From Micromonospora nigra (GTDB lineage: Bacteria; Actinomycetota; Actinomycetes; Mycobacteriales; Micromonosporaceae): 64,000 nt of DNA. The position numbers and the translations under genes were made by a program. Shown here piece after piece: positions 8,451-16,270 of this stretch. The stretch is from contig NZ_FMHT01000003.1 in the NCBI RefSeq assembly GCF_900091585.1, positions 3,463,501 to 3,527,500 of the forward strand. The letters run 5' to 3'. The notes beneath the pieces were generated by a model, which was not told the DNA's origin, made no database searches, and worked only from the letters and a program-made list of their open reading frames with translations. Within the stretch, counting starts at the first letter, position 1; each line of letters starts with the position of its first letter.

Positions 8451-9305
8451 ATGACGAGCGACACCGAGACCGTACGGGTGGTGCCCGTACGCCACTACGG
8501 GCGCTGGCTGACCGCGCTACTCGTGGTCGGCCTGGCCGCCCTGTTCATCCGGGCGTTGCTGGCCAGCCCCAACCTGGAACCCGCCACGATCGGCGAGTAC
8601 CTGTTCAAGGACTACATCCTCGACGGCGTGGTCACCACTCTCTGGCTGACCCTGCTGGCCATGGTGGTCGGCACCACCGGCGGGGTGCTGCTCGCCGTGA
8701 TGCGGCTGTCCGCCAACCCGGTGCTACGCGGTGTCGCCTGGGCCTTCATCTGGGTCTTCCGGGGCACCCCGCTGCTCGTGCAGATCATCTTCTTCGGCTT
8801 CCTCGGGGCGTTGTTCCCCCGACTCACCCTGACCGTGCCGTTCACCGACACCGTCCTGTTCGACCAGCCCACCAGCGTCGTCGTCACCGGCACCGTCGCC
8901 GCCGTGCTGGCCCTGTCGCTCAACGAGATGGCGTACGCCGCCGAGGTGATCCGGGGCGGCATCCTCGCCGTCGACGCCGGGCAGACCGAGGCCGCCGCCG
9001 CGCTCGGCATGAGCCCCACCCTCACCCTGCGCCGGGTGGTGCTGCCCCAGGCCATGCGGGTGATCATCCCACCGATGGGCAACGAGACGATCACCATGCT
9101 CAAGTCCACCGCTCTGGTGTCCATCATCGCCGGACGCGACCTGATGACCGCGGTGCAGACCGTCTACCAGGGCAACTACAAGGTCATCCCGCTGCTGGTG
9201 GTGGCCGCCCTCTGGTACCTCGCCCTGGTCAGCCTGCTCTCGGCCGGCCAGTGGTTCGTCGAGCGGCGATTCGGCCGCGGCTTCGCCCGGGGAGGAGTCC
9301 GATGA
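8451..9305 (+). CDS. amino-acid ABC transporter permease (HisM/GlnP family)
   Basis: This 284-residue inner-membrane protein has the TIGR01726-type polar amino-acid permease core, with the EAA loop [21 protein letters not shown] near residue 180 that docks on the ATPase. About five to six membrane helices are visible. ATG 8451 is preferred over in-frame upstream GTGs because GGCAGGAG stands 8 nt before it. Its stop overlaps the ATPase start (ATGA). Only one permease gene is present, so it presumably acts as a homodimer. Confidence 0.93.
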   Translation: MTSDTETVRVVPVRHYGRWLTALLVVGLAALFIRALLASPNLEPATIGEYLFKDYILDGVVTTLWLTLLAMVVGTTGGVLLAVMRLSANPVLRGVAWAFIWVFRGTPLLVQIIFFGFLGALFPRLTLTVPFTDTVLFDQPTSVVVTGTVAAVLALSLNEMAYAAEVIRGGILAVDAGQTEAAAALGMSPTLTLRRVVLPQAMRVIIPPMGNETITMLKSTALVSIIAGRDLMTAVQTVYQGNYKVIPLLVVAALWYLALVSLLSAGQWFVERRFGRGFARGGVR

Positions 9306-10108
9306 CCGCCACGCAGCAGGGCAACATACCCGCCGCACCCGCCACCAGCCCGCCCATGATCCGGGCCGAGGGGGTGACGAAGCGGTTCGGCGCCGTCGAG
9401 GTGCTCAAGGGTATCGACCTCACCGTCGCCCCCGGCGAGGTCGCCTGCCTGCTGGGCCCCTCCGGCTCCGGCAAGTCCACCTTCCTGCGCTGCATCAACC
9501 ACCTGGAGCGCATCGACGGCGGTCAGCTCTGGGTCGACGGTGACCTCGTCGGCTACCGCCGGCATCGCGACCGGCTCTACGAACTCAAGGCCCGCGAGGT
9601 GGCCCGCCGCCGCCGCGACATCGGTATGGTGTTCCAGCGGTTCAACCTGTTCCCCCACCTGACCGCCCTGGGCAACGTGATCGAGGCACCGGTACGCGTG
9701 CTCGGCACGCCCCGCGACCGGGCCCGCGCCGAGGCGATCCGGCTGCTGGAGCGGGTCGGGCTGGCCGAGAAGGCGGACAGCTACCCCGGTCAGCTTTCCG
9801 GCGGCCAGCAGCAGCGGGTGGCGATCGCCCGTGCCCTGGCCATGCACCCCAAGCTGATGCTCTTCGACGAGCCCACCTCGGCACTCGACCCCGAACTGGT
9901 CGGGGACGTGCTCGACGTCATGAAGGGGCTCGCCGCCGACGGCATGACCATGGTCGTGGTCACCCACGAGATGGGCTTCGCCCGCGAGGTCGCCGACACC
10001 GTGGCCTTCCTCGACGGGGGAGTGGTCGTGGAGACCGGCCCGCCCGGCGAGGTGCTCGGTGACCCGAAGCACGAGCGCACCCGCGCCTTCCTGGACAAGG
10101 TGCTCTGA
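9302..10108 (+). CDS. amino-acid ABC transporter ATP-binding protein
   Basis: The 268-residue ATPase has Walker [11 protein letters not shown]-loop [11 protein letters not shown], signature LSGGQQQR, Walker B LMLFDEP and switch His in VVTHEMGFA, the GlnQ/HisP pattern. ATG 9302 overlaps the permease stop by four bases. The stop in turn overlaps the M20 peptidase start (TGATG), so all four genes look like one translationally coupled operon. It powers import of the ligand bound by the lipoprotein at 7399. Confidence 0.95.
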   Translation: MTATQQGNIPAAPATSPPMIRAEGVTKRFGAVEVLKGIDLTVAPGEVACLLGPSGSGKSTFLRCINHLERIDGGQLWVDGDLVGYRRHRDRLYELKAREVARRRRDIGMVFQRFNLFPHLTALGNVIEAPVRVLGTPRDRARAEAIRLLERVGLAEKADSYPGQLSGGQQQRVAIARALAMHPKLMLFDEPTSALDPELVGDVLDVMKGLAADGMTMVVVTHEMGFAREVADTVAFLDGGVVVETGPPGEVLGDPKHERTRAFLDKVL

Positions 10109-11280
10109 TGGCCGACAGCGCGCGACTGCTCGCCGCCGCCGGCGACCGGCTGACCGCGTATAACGAGCGGCTGGCCCGGCTCGTCGGCATCGACTCCGGC
10201 TCCGGCCAGGTCGACGGGCTGCGCGAGGTCGCCGACCTGGTGCAGACCTGGTGCCTGGCCGCCGGCATGGCCGTCGAGCGGGAACCCGTCGCCGACCCCA
10301 CCGGCACCCCACTGGGGGACGTGCTGGTGGCGCGCCGCCGGGGCCGGGGCACCCGCCGCGTCCTGCTCGCGGGGCACCTCGACACCGTCTTTCCGCCCGG
10401 CACCGCCGCCGCCCGGCCGTTCCGGGTGCACGACGGCCGCGCGTACGGGCCGGGGGTCAGCGACGACAAGGGCGGCGTGCTGGCCGGCCTCGCCGCCGTC
10501 GAGGTGCTGGCCGCGCTGGCTGCCGAGGAGTACGGCGAGCTGCTGCTCGTCTGCACCCCCGACGAGGAGATCGGATCCACCGGAAGCCGGCCGCTGCTGC
10601 GTGCTCTCGGCGCCGACGCCGACGTGGCGCTGTGCCTGGAGTGCGCCCGCGACAACGGCGACCTGGTCTCGGCGCGCAAGGGTGTGGCAGACCTGGAGGT
10701 GATCCTGCGCGGCCGGGCCGCGCATGCCGGAATCGAACCCGAACGTGGGGCCAACGCGCTGCTCGCCGCCGCCCGGCTGACCATCGCCTTCGACGCGCTC
10801 AACGGCCGGTGGCCCGGGGTCACCGTCAACGTGGGCGTGCTGGAGGCCGGTGGCCGCCCCAATGTGGTGGCCGACCGAGCCCGCCTGCTCGTCGACCTGC
10901 GGGCCTGGCGCATCGGCGAATACGAGGCGGCCCTCGCCGAGATCCGCCGGCTCGTCGCCGCGCCGACGGTCGCCGGGGTACGCGCCGAGTTGACCGTGCA
11001 CGCCCCCACCCCGCCGTGGGAGCCGGGGCCGGCCGACCGGAGGCTGGCTGAACTGGCCGCGAAGGTGGGCGCCGGACTGGGCGTACCCGTCACACACACC
11101 GCGACCGGCGGCTGCGCCGACGCGAACCTACTGGCCGAGGTCGGTGCGGCGGTGCTGGACGGGCTCGGTCCGATCGGCGGCAACGACCACAGCCCGACGG
11201 AGTGGCTGGACCTGGACTCCGTCGTACCCCGGACCGCCCTGCTCGCCGGCCTCATCGACGCCGTCAGTCGGGCGGACTGA
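10108..11280 (+). CDS. M20 family metallopeptidase (carboxypeptidase G2-like)
   Basis: The 390-residue cytoplasmic enzyme has the two-zinc M20 motifs: HLDTVF (first His and Asp), GPGVSDDKGG (bridging Asp), the catalytic and zinc glutamates in DEEIGS, a second-site ECARD segment and the C-terminal HSPTEW (last His). A dimerisation lid lies near residues 190-300. The pattern is closest to glutamate carboxypeptidase/CPG2, which release C-terminal glutamate. Coupled to an amino-acid or peptide importer and downstream of secreted S51 peptidases, it plausibly finishes hydrolysis of an imported dipeptide or acylated amino acid. The substrate is inferred only from context. Confidence 0.92.
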   Translation: MADSARLLAAAGDRLTAYNERLARLVGIDSGSGQVDGLREVADLVQTWCLAAGMAVEREPVADPTGTPLGDVLVARRRGRGTRRVLLAGHLDTVFPPGTAAARPFRVHDGRAYGPGVSDDKGGVLAGLAAVEVLAALAAEEYGELLLVCTPDEEIGSTGSRPLLRALGADADVALCLECARDNGDLVSARKGVADLEVILRGRAAHAGIEPERGANALLAAARLTIAFDALNGRWPGVTVNVGVLEAGGRPNVVADRARLLVDLRAWRIGEYEAALAEIRRLVAAPTVAGVRAELTVHAPTPPWEPGPADRRLAELAAKVGAGLGVPVTHTATGGCADANLLAEVGAAVLDGLGPIGGNDHSPTEWLDLDSVVPRTALLAGLIDAVSRAD

Positions 11281-11298
11281 GCCCGGCCGGCGCGTCGA

Positions 11299-12003
11299 TC
11301 AGGCGGAGTAGCCGCGCTCGGCGATCCAGTTGGCGACCTTCTCCAGCGTCATCCAGTACCCGCCCTTTGGGGCGGCCGGGTCGGCGATGCGCACCAGGTC
11401 ACCGCCGTCGCGGTAGCCCACCAGGGTCAGGTAGTGCCCGCCCTCGTACGAGTGCGGGTCGCCCTCGGTGTCGACCGCGGTGCCCTTGACGTTGGCCACC
11501 ACCGGGCGGTCGACGTCCAGGGCGTCCAGCAGGTGGGCGCGCAGCCGGTCCACCTGCGCCGGCTTGGCCACCGGGTCGCGGATCTCCACGGTCTCGTAGC
11601 CGCCGCCGGTCAGCTCGTTGAGCACCCGCGTGATGTCCAGGGCCGAGTCGGTGCCCGCCTCGTCGGTGCCGAGGCGCTTCGCCAGCTCGTCCTGCGACAG
11701 CGCCTTGCCCTGCGAGGACAACGCGATCCGGGTCGCGGCCGGGCCGCAGTAGTAGAAGTTCGGTTGGGCCTGGTACTCGACGCCCAGCGTCCGCTCAGCC
11801 AGCCGGTTCCGCCCCCGGTCGACGGCACCGACCTGGCCCGTCAGGGCGGCCGGCTGGGCGGACGCGACCGGGGCGCCGCCCGGCGCGACCGTGGCGACGT
11901 CGGCGGGCGCCGTCTGGGCGACCGCCGCCGGACCGGCGATGCAGCCGCCGGCCACCAGCAGACCGGCGACGGACATGCCGCTTCTGTGCGCGATTGGGGT
12001 CAT
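11299..12003 (-). CDS. secreted C39-like cysteine peptidase
   Basis: The 234-residue product starts at ATG 12003, which begins a signal peptide ending around AAVAQ (residue 30). The catalytic domain shows the C39_2/bacteriocin-peptidase pattern: YYCGPAA with Cys86, a later GGHYLTLVGY with the His, and the IADPA Asp. Standalone secreted C39_2 proteins of actinomycetes are of unknown substrate. Upstream in-frame ATGs give a Pro-rich, non-signal N-terminus and are rejected. It converges with the M20 gene with only 18 nt between. Confidence 0.85.
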   Translation of the reverse strand: MTPIAHRSGMSVAGLLVAGGCIAGPAAVAQTAPADVATVAPGGAPVASAQPAALTGQVGAVDRGRNRLAERTLGVEYQAQPNFYYCGPAATRIALSSQGKALSQDELAKRLGTDEAGTDSALDITRVLNELTGGGYETVEIRDPVAKPAQVDRLRAHLLDALDVDRPVVANVKGTAVDTEGDPHSYEGGHYLTLVGYRDGGDLVRIADPAAPKGGYWMTLEKVANWIAERGYSA

Positions 12004-12158
12004 CGGTCGGGCTCCAATCGGGTCGGCACCCCGGGGGGAGGCGCGGGCGCGGGAAGGCGCTCGGCTCAGGGATCCGACCGGCGGGCCATCGGCGGTCGGG
12101 GTTTCAGGAGGGGGGAACGGGTGAGGAGCGGGGAACATTCCGGCAGGCTGACACCCAG

Positions 12159-12220
12159 CCGTCGAGATCTTGGTACGCGGCAGCCCTTCCAGAGGCACTT
12201 TCGTACCAAGATCTCGGCGG
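12159..12220. repeat. 19-bp inverted repeat with 24-nt loop in intergenic DNA
   Basis: Arms 12159-12177 and 12202-12220, centred on GAGATCTTGGTACG, match at 18 of 19 positions. The gap 12004-12331 otherwise holds only the C39 promoter side and the 3' end of the PPOX gene, with no ORF I trust. The stem is AT-richer than its surroundings. It may be a terminator, a protein-binding site or one copy of a dispersed repeat; nothing here decides it. Confidence 0.5.
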
Positions 12221-12331
12221 ATCGCGCGCTCTGACGAGGGGCGGCCTTCTTGCCGGCGCCCGCATCACGAACAGGTGCAACGACCTCGACGGCGGCGGGA
12301 TTCCACCCCGGGTCGGGGCACCGCCCGCCCG

Positions 12332-12739
12332 TCAGAGGCTGCCGAGGAGGCGGGTGACGGTGATCTCGATGACCACTCTGTCGGGATTGGGACGCGGTGT
12401 CCGGTATCGCTCGGCGTATCGGCGCTCGGCCTCGGCCACGGCCTTCGCAGCGGAACTGACCACCGCCCGGCCCTCGATCGTGAGCCACCGGCGGCCGTCG
12501 ACGTGGCAGACCGCCACCGGGGCACCCTGCGCGCCGGCGTCGGCGACGTGCCGGGCCTTGCGGGAACCGCCCCCGGTGATGACCCGGGCCAGACCGGCCT
12601 CCGGGTCGTAGGTGACGCCGACGGGTACCACGTGCGGGGTGCCGTCGGCGCGCATCGTGGTCAGGGTGGCCAGGTGCCGTTCGCGGCAGAAGGCGACGAC
12701 GCGCTCGTCGTGCGGTGCCAACCGGTGGTCACCGGCCAT
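12332..12739 (-). CDS. PPOX-class flavin/F420-dependent oxidoreductase
   Basis: This 135-residue single-domain split-barrel protein resembles the Rv1155/TIGR03618 group of pyridoxamine 5'-phosphate oxidase-like proteins, with ATLTTMRADGTPHVVPVGV at residues 24-42, GSRKARHV and WLTIEGRA motifs. These bind FMN or F420 and reduce unknown small molecules or biliverdin. ATG 12739 lies 11 nt inside the preceding YkvA-like gene, so the two are probably cotranscribed. Confidence 0.85.
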   Translation of the reverse strand: MAGDHRLAPHDERVVAFCRERHLATLTTMRADGTPHVVPVGVTYDPEAGLARVITGGGSRKARHVADAGAQGAPVAVCHVDGRRWLTIEGRAVVSSAAKAVAEAERRYAERYRTPRPNPDRVVIEITVTRLLGSL

Positions 12740-13040
12740 CTGGGGACCTTTCCGAGGCCAGGGACGCGGCCGACCGGCGACGGTGGGCCAACCGGGTGAG
12801 GTAGATCAGCGCGGCCGCCAGCACACCCATGTCGTCCAGGTAGACCGGATCCGGCAGCAGGTCGACCGGCAGGACGGCGTACGCCAGCGCGCCGTAGAAG
12901 GCGACCTTGCCGCCACCACCCAGCGGACCGAGCATCCGTCGGGCGCGGATCACCCGTACGGCCAGCACGGCGGCGCCGACGAGCGTGACCGCCGCCACGA
13001 CGCCGACGACGGCCACGACGATCCACGCGTCCCGCGACAT
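12729..13040 (-). CDS. DUF1232 (YkvA-like) small membrane protein
   Basis: The 103-residue protein has an N-terminal membrane helix (residues 5-30) and a second hydrophobic segment carrying the DUF1232 signature: YAVLPVDLLPDPVYLDD. Function is unknown; the family is widespread and membrane-associated. No Shine-Dalgarno is present, but TACGGT ends 6 nt before ATG 13040, so a leaderless mRNA is likely. The 3' end overlaps the PPOX gene. Confidence 0.85.
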   Translation of the reverse strand: MSRDAWIVVAVVGVVAAVTLVGAAVLAVRVIRARRMLGPLGGGGKVAFYGALAYAVLPVDLLPDPVYLDDMGVLAAALIYLTRLAHRRRSAASLASERSPDGR

Positions 13041-13046
13041 GCCGTC

Positions 13047-13052
13047 ACCGTA
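13047..13052 (-). promoter_or_regulatory. -10 element, leaderless YkvA-like/PPOX transcript
   Basis: On the minus strand TACGGT is followed by the 6-nt spacer GACGGC and then ATG 13040. Confidence 0.45.
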
Positions 13053-13218
13053 GCCCAGCCGGCCGCGCCGGGCCCGGCGGCGTCCTGGGCGTCACTGACT
13101 CCCGTGCTCCGCGCCACCGCTGCCCCGCGGGTGTACAGGCCCCGCGATTCTCGGGCCGCGCGGCCCTGGGCGGAAGTCCGGCAGCCCTGTGCGGGAGTCC
13201 GGCAAGCCGGCGCGGCAG

Positions 13219-14073
13219 TCAGAAGGCCGGTACGGCCGCGCGCCCCCGCGCCCCGGCCGGGACCTCCCGCGTGACGACGGGGACCTCCCGCGTGACGACG
13301 GGGACCTCCCGCGTGACGACGGGGACCTCCCGCGTCGGCTCCAAGATCGCGGGGGCGGCCAGCGGGAGCACGGAGTCGACCTCCTCGACCAGGGCACCGG
13401 CGGCGGCGCGCGCCTCCTCGCGCAGGCTGCGTGCAGCCGCGGCGGCCAGCTCGGCGGTACGCCAGGCGTCCTGCTCCCGCTGCCGGGCGGCCCGCTGCCG
13501 GGCCGACAGGTGGTCGCGTACGGCGCGACGCAGCACCAGTTCCTGCTCGACCGGGTGCAGTCGGGGATCCCACCCGGCTCGGTGCGCGAACACGTCGCTG
13601 AGCTGTTCCTCGGACAGCTCCCGCCGCCAGTACGCGGCCAGCGCCGCCTGGTGCAGCCAGCGCTCGCGGTCGGCGTACTCGGCGGGGGTCCGGCCGGTGC
13701 GCGGCAGCGGCATGCCGGCGGCACCGGAGAGGCGGTCGACCTCCGCCTCGGCCGCCTCGTACGCCCGCCAGCTCTCCTCGGCCTCCTCCTGTGCGGCGAG
13801 CCATTCGGCCCGTCGCCGCCGCGCCGTCTCTGCGGCCCGGTCGGCGGCCACGCCGACCTCGCGGGCGTAGCGCTCCCGGTCCTCGTCCTCTTCCGCGAAC
13901 TCCAGCCGACTGGGCATCGCCGCGTCGCGGATGCGGGCCCCCACTTCGAAGCGGAACCGGCCGGGGCGCAGCAGCAACACCACGAGGGCGGCGGCGACGA
14001 CGCCGAGCAGGCTCAGCCAGATCACGGCGGCGCGGGGAACGTCGAGCAGGACGGAGGAGAGGACGGTACGCAT
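13219..14073 (-). CDS. membrane-anchored coiled-coil protein with C-terminal repeats, function unknown
   Basis: The 284-residue product starts at ATG 14073 with AGGTG 8 nt upstream. A single membrane helix (residues 12-32, rich in L/V/A) is followed by a long charged helical region full of Glu/Arg/Ala heptads (about 60-240), suggesting coiled coil. The C-terminus holds three and a half copies of the heptad TREVPVV. I do not recognise the family. The next minus-strand gene upstream (14207-14716) is also a repeat-bearing small secreted protein, and the two may form one unit. Confidence 0.7.
   Translation of the reverse strand: MRTVLSSVLLDVPRAAVIWLSLLGVVAAALVVLLLRPGRFRFEVGARIRDAAMPSRLEFAEEDEDRERYAREVGVAADRAAETARRRRAEWLAAQEEAEESWRAYEAAEAEVDRLSGAAGMPLPRTGRTPAEYADRERWLHQAALAAYWRRELSEEQLSDVFAHRAGWDPRLHPVEQELVLRRAVRDHLSARQRAARQREQDAWRTAELAAAAARSLREEARAAAGALVEEVDSVLPLAAPAILEPTREVPVVTREVPVVTREVPVVTREVPAGARGRAAVPAF
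13260..13338. repeat. 21-bp tandem repeat encoding TREVPVV heptads
   Basis: The unit CGCGTGACGACGGGGACCTCC occurs three times in identical form (13268-13288, 13289-13309, 13310-13330), with partial copies on both sides. It lies inside the C-terminal coding part of the 13219-14073 gene and preserves its frame. Confidence 0.85.
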
Positions 14074-14206
14074 CAGCAACACCTCGCAGTCGAAGGGGGA
14101 TCGACGGTGGTGGGCGGAAAGCGGCCGGGGAGGGATCCGGCCGTCGGGGACGGGCGCGGTTGCCGGGGCGGCGATCCGGCGCAGGGCGCGGGTCGGGCCT
14201 ACCGGG

Positions 14207-14716
14207 TCAGACGGCGGGCGGACCGCGCCGGGCGGGCACCCCACGGCCGGAGATGCCGGCGGGCGTGCCGGCACGCGCGGCGGCGACGGTACGCGGGGAC
14301 GCGCCCCCGGTCGTCGCAGCGGCCTGGAGCGTGGCGGCCGGACCGGGCCGGTCGGCGGTAGGCGCTGCCGGGGTGGGCTCGGCGGCCCGCAGCGTCGCGG
14401 TGGGCCCCACGGCCGGTCGCGTCGGAGTGGACTCGCCGACCCGCGACGTCAGGATGAGCGGGCGGCCCTGGGGTGCCTCGTCGGCCCCGACCGGGTTGAC
14501 GGAAGGCCCACCGGTGACGACGGGGATCGTCGTCGGGGCGGCCGACGCGTGGGAGGGGGCGACCAGGCCGCCGAGGCCGACCGCGAGCACCAGAGCCGTC
14601 ACCGCGAGGCGGGTCAGGTTCCGGAGCGCGCGTGGCGTCGTCAGCACACCAGGCAGTGTCAGCACGCGCGGCAGTGTCAGCACCCGCGGCAGTGTCGTCG
14701 CGCCCGGCGTTGTCAT
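14207..14716 (-). CDS. putative secreted Ala/Pro/Thr-rich protein
   Basis: Frame choice is supported by a plausible signal: MTTPGATTLPRVLT repeats, then a hydrophobic stretch LAVTALVLAVGLGGLV ending in SHASA (about residue 60). The remaining 110 residues are low-complexity Thr/Ala/Pro/Gly. ATG 14716 has GGTGGA upstream. The N-terminus contains three LPRVLT/LPGVLT repeats mirrored by an 18-bp DNA repeat at 14640-14700. Competing open frames in the same region lack a signal peptide or domain. No family is recognised, and the coding status itself is only moderately certain. Confidence 0.45.
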   Translation of the reverse strand: MTTPGATTLPRVLTLPRVLTLPGVLTTPRALRNLTRLAVTALVLAVGLGGLVAPSHASAAPTTIPVVTGGPSVNPVGADEAPQGRPLILTSRVGESTPTRPAVGPTATLRAAEPTPAAPTADRPGPAATLQAAATTGGASPRTVAAARAGTPAGISGRGVPARRGPPAV

Positions 14717-14906
14717 CGCGCGCGGCGTCCACCCGGATGGACGGACGGACGCAATGGACGGCACCCACCCAACCTATCGCCCGCGACGGTCGACCGCAGT
14801 GCGCGTGGCGGTCCGGATCGGGTGACCGCCGCCACGTTCGTGCTATGTGGACATGGATCGCCAGTGGTGTCGGTGTCGCCCGTGTCCGCCTCCCGGCCCC
14901 CGAAGG

Positions 14907-15281
14907 TCAGCGCTCGGTGCCCCGTGGACCGCCGGTGTCCCGCGACTCGCCGGTGGCGTGCGGGTCGGCGGGGGCCGGCGGCTCCTCGGTGAACAGGGCG
15001 AGCAGCGCCCCGACCTGGTGGTCCGCCTCGGCGGGGTGGCGGAACCGCCCGGTCGGGTTGAGCGTGTACTCGTTGCGCCGCCCCACCCGGGTGCGGCGCA
15101 GGTAGCCACCGGCCTCCAGGTCGGCCACGATCGCCTGGGCGGCGCGCTCGGTGACGCCCACCTCGTCTGCGACGTCCCGCAACCGCGCGGTGGGGTTGCG
15201 GGCGATGGCGAGCAGGACGTGTGCGTGGTTGGTGAGGAACGTCCAGTTCCGGGTGCGGCCGTTTTCGTCGTTGGTCGCCAT
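14907..15281 (-). CDS. small winged-helix (MarR-like) transcriptional regulator
   Basis: The 124-residue protein carries an N-terminal winged helix: NHAHVLLAIARNPTARLRD, then DEVGVTERAAQAIVADLEAGG as the helix-turn-helix and a YLRRTRVGRRNEYTLNP wing. The C-terminal tail is Pro/Glu-rich and probably disordered. ATG 15281 is supported by the leaderless promoter TACGAT-N6-ATG. It is divergent from the carbonic anhydrase gene at 15493, which it may regulate. Confidence 0.8.
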   Translation of the reverse strand: MATNDENGRTRNWTFLTNHAHVLLAIARNPTARLRDVADEVGVTERAAQAIVADLEAGGYLRRTRVGRRNEYTLNPTGRFRHPAEADHQVGALLALFTEEPPAPADPHATGESRDTGGPRGTER

Positions 15282-15287
15282 GTCGTC

Positions 15288-15293
15288 ATCGTA
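15288..15293 (-). promoter_or_regulatory. -10 element, leaderless winged-helix regulator
   Basis: On the minus strand CATACGAT ends 6 nt before ATG 15281; TACGAT is the -10 hexamer. No Shine-Dalgarno is present. The remaining 15294-15492 gap holds a possible TTGACG -35 at 15399-15404 for the carbonic anhydrase, which is less certain. Confidence 0.5.
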
Positions 15294-15492
15294 TGGCCCG
15301 TGCTTCGGCTTTTTCCTGCCGCATCCCGCCCGAACGGGGCAGCCGCCGAGCCGACGGGCAACGATCCGGAAACATATGAAGTGCGTATCACGTATCTCTT
15401 GACGTGCCTCACCGTGCGTGTGACTGTGGGGACAGCCCGCGTCCAGCGTCGGCCGGGACTGACAGGTCACGTCGACAGACGAGGTGAGCCGG

Positions 15493-16197
15493 ATGGACCT
15501 ACCCGGATCGCCGGGCACGCAGCCCGGACCCGAACGCGAGTCCGTCGGGGCGTCCGACGCCCCGACCACACCGAGTCGTGCGCTGGCCGAACTGCGGGCC
15601 GGTAACCGCCGGTTCGTCACGGGCACCCCTCGCCACCCCAACCAGGACGCCGTCCACCGCACGGCCGTCGCCGACGGGCAGCACCCCTTCGCGGTGATCG
15701 TCGGCTGCTCGGACTCCCGGCTGGCCGCCGAGATCATCTTCGACCGGGGGCTCGGCGACCTGTTCGTCGTCCGTACCGCGGGTCACACCATCGGCCCCGA
15801 GGTGCTGGGCAGCGTCGAGTACGCCGTGACCGTCCTGGGAACGCCATTGGTGGTGGTGCTCGGTCACGACTCGTGCGGTGCCGTCCAGGCGGCCCGAGCG
15901 GCGCTCACCACCGGCACGACCCCGGCCGGCCACCTGCGGGCCGTCGTCGACGCCGTGGTGCCCAGCCTGCACCGGGCGCAGGCGCAGGGCGTGACGGACC
16001 TGGACGGGATCGTCGACATCCACATCGCGCAGACCGTCGAGGCGATGCTGGGCGCGTCCGCCGTGCTCGCCGCCGAGGTGACCGCCGGCCGTTGCGCCGT
16101 GGTCGGCATGTCGTACCGGCTGGCGGCCGGCGAGGTACGCGCCGTCGCGGGCGAACCGGTCGACCTCGCGGTCGAGCCGGCCGGCGCGGTCGCCTGA
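15493..16197 (+). CDS. beta-class carbonic anhydrase
   Basis: The 234-residue enzyme interconverts CO2 and bicarbonate in the cytoplasm. Zinc ligands are visible as Cys72 in GCSDSR and His125/Cys128 in GHDSCG, with the Asp74-Arg76 dyad. The fold region GDLFVVRTAGH is intact. ATG 15493 is preferred because AGGTGA lies 6 nt upstream; the GTG at 15484 would be inside that ribosome-binding site. It is divergent from a winged-helix regulator and converges, via a strong shared hairpin, with the cell-wall gene at 16271. Confidence 0.93.
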   Translation: MDLPGSPGTQPGPERESVGASDAPTTPSRALAELRAGNRRFVTGTPRHPNQDAVHRTAVADGQHPFAVIVGCSDSRLAAEIIFDRGLGDLFVVRTAGHTIGPEVLGSVEYAVTVLGTPLVVVLGHDSCGAVQAARAALTTGTTPAGHLRAVVDAVVPSLHRAQAQGVTDLDGIVDIHIAQTVEAMLGASAVLAAEVTAGRCAVVGMSYRLAAGEVRAVAGEPVDLAVEPAGAVA

Positions 16198-16216
16198 GCC
16201 GACCCCGACACGGATC

Positions 16217-16250
16217 GAGGGCCGCCCCACCGGTCGGTGGGGCGGCCCTC
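16217..16250. terminator. bidirectional perfect hairpin terminator
   Basis: GAGGGCCGCCCCACC (16217-16231) pairs fully with 16236-16250 around a GGTC loop, between the convergent carbonic anhydrase and cell-wall protein genes. Confidence 0.75.
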
Positions 16251-16270
16251 GCCGGGTCTGCGCGCCGTGC

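Noticed and set aside
13260..13338. Tandem 21-bp units considered as a CRISPR array
   Set aside because: The units abut with no spacers and encode an in-frame heptad repeat; no cas genes are near.
13791..14825. Plus-strand open frames opposite the repeat-protein genes
   Set aside because: Composition is Arg/Gly/Ala only. The minus-strand frames have membrane or signal segments and proper ribosome-binding sites.
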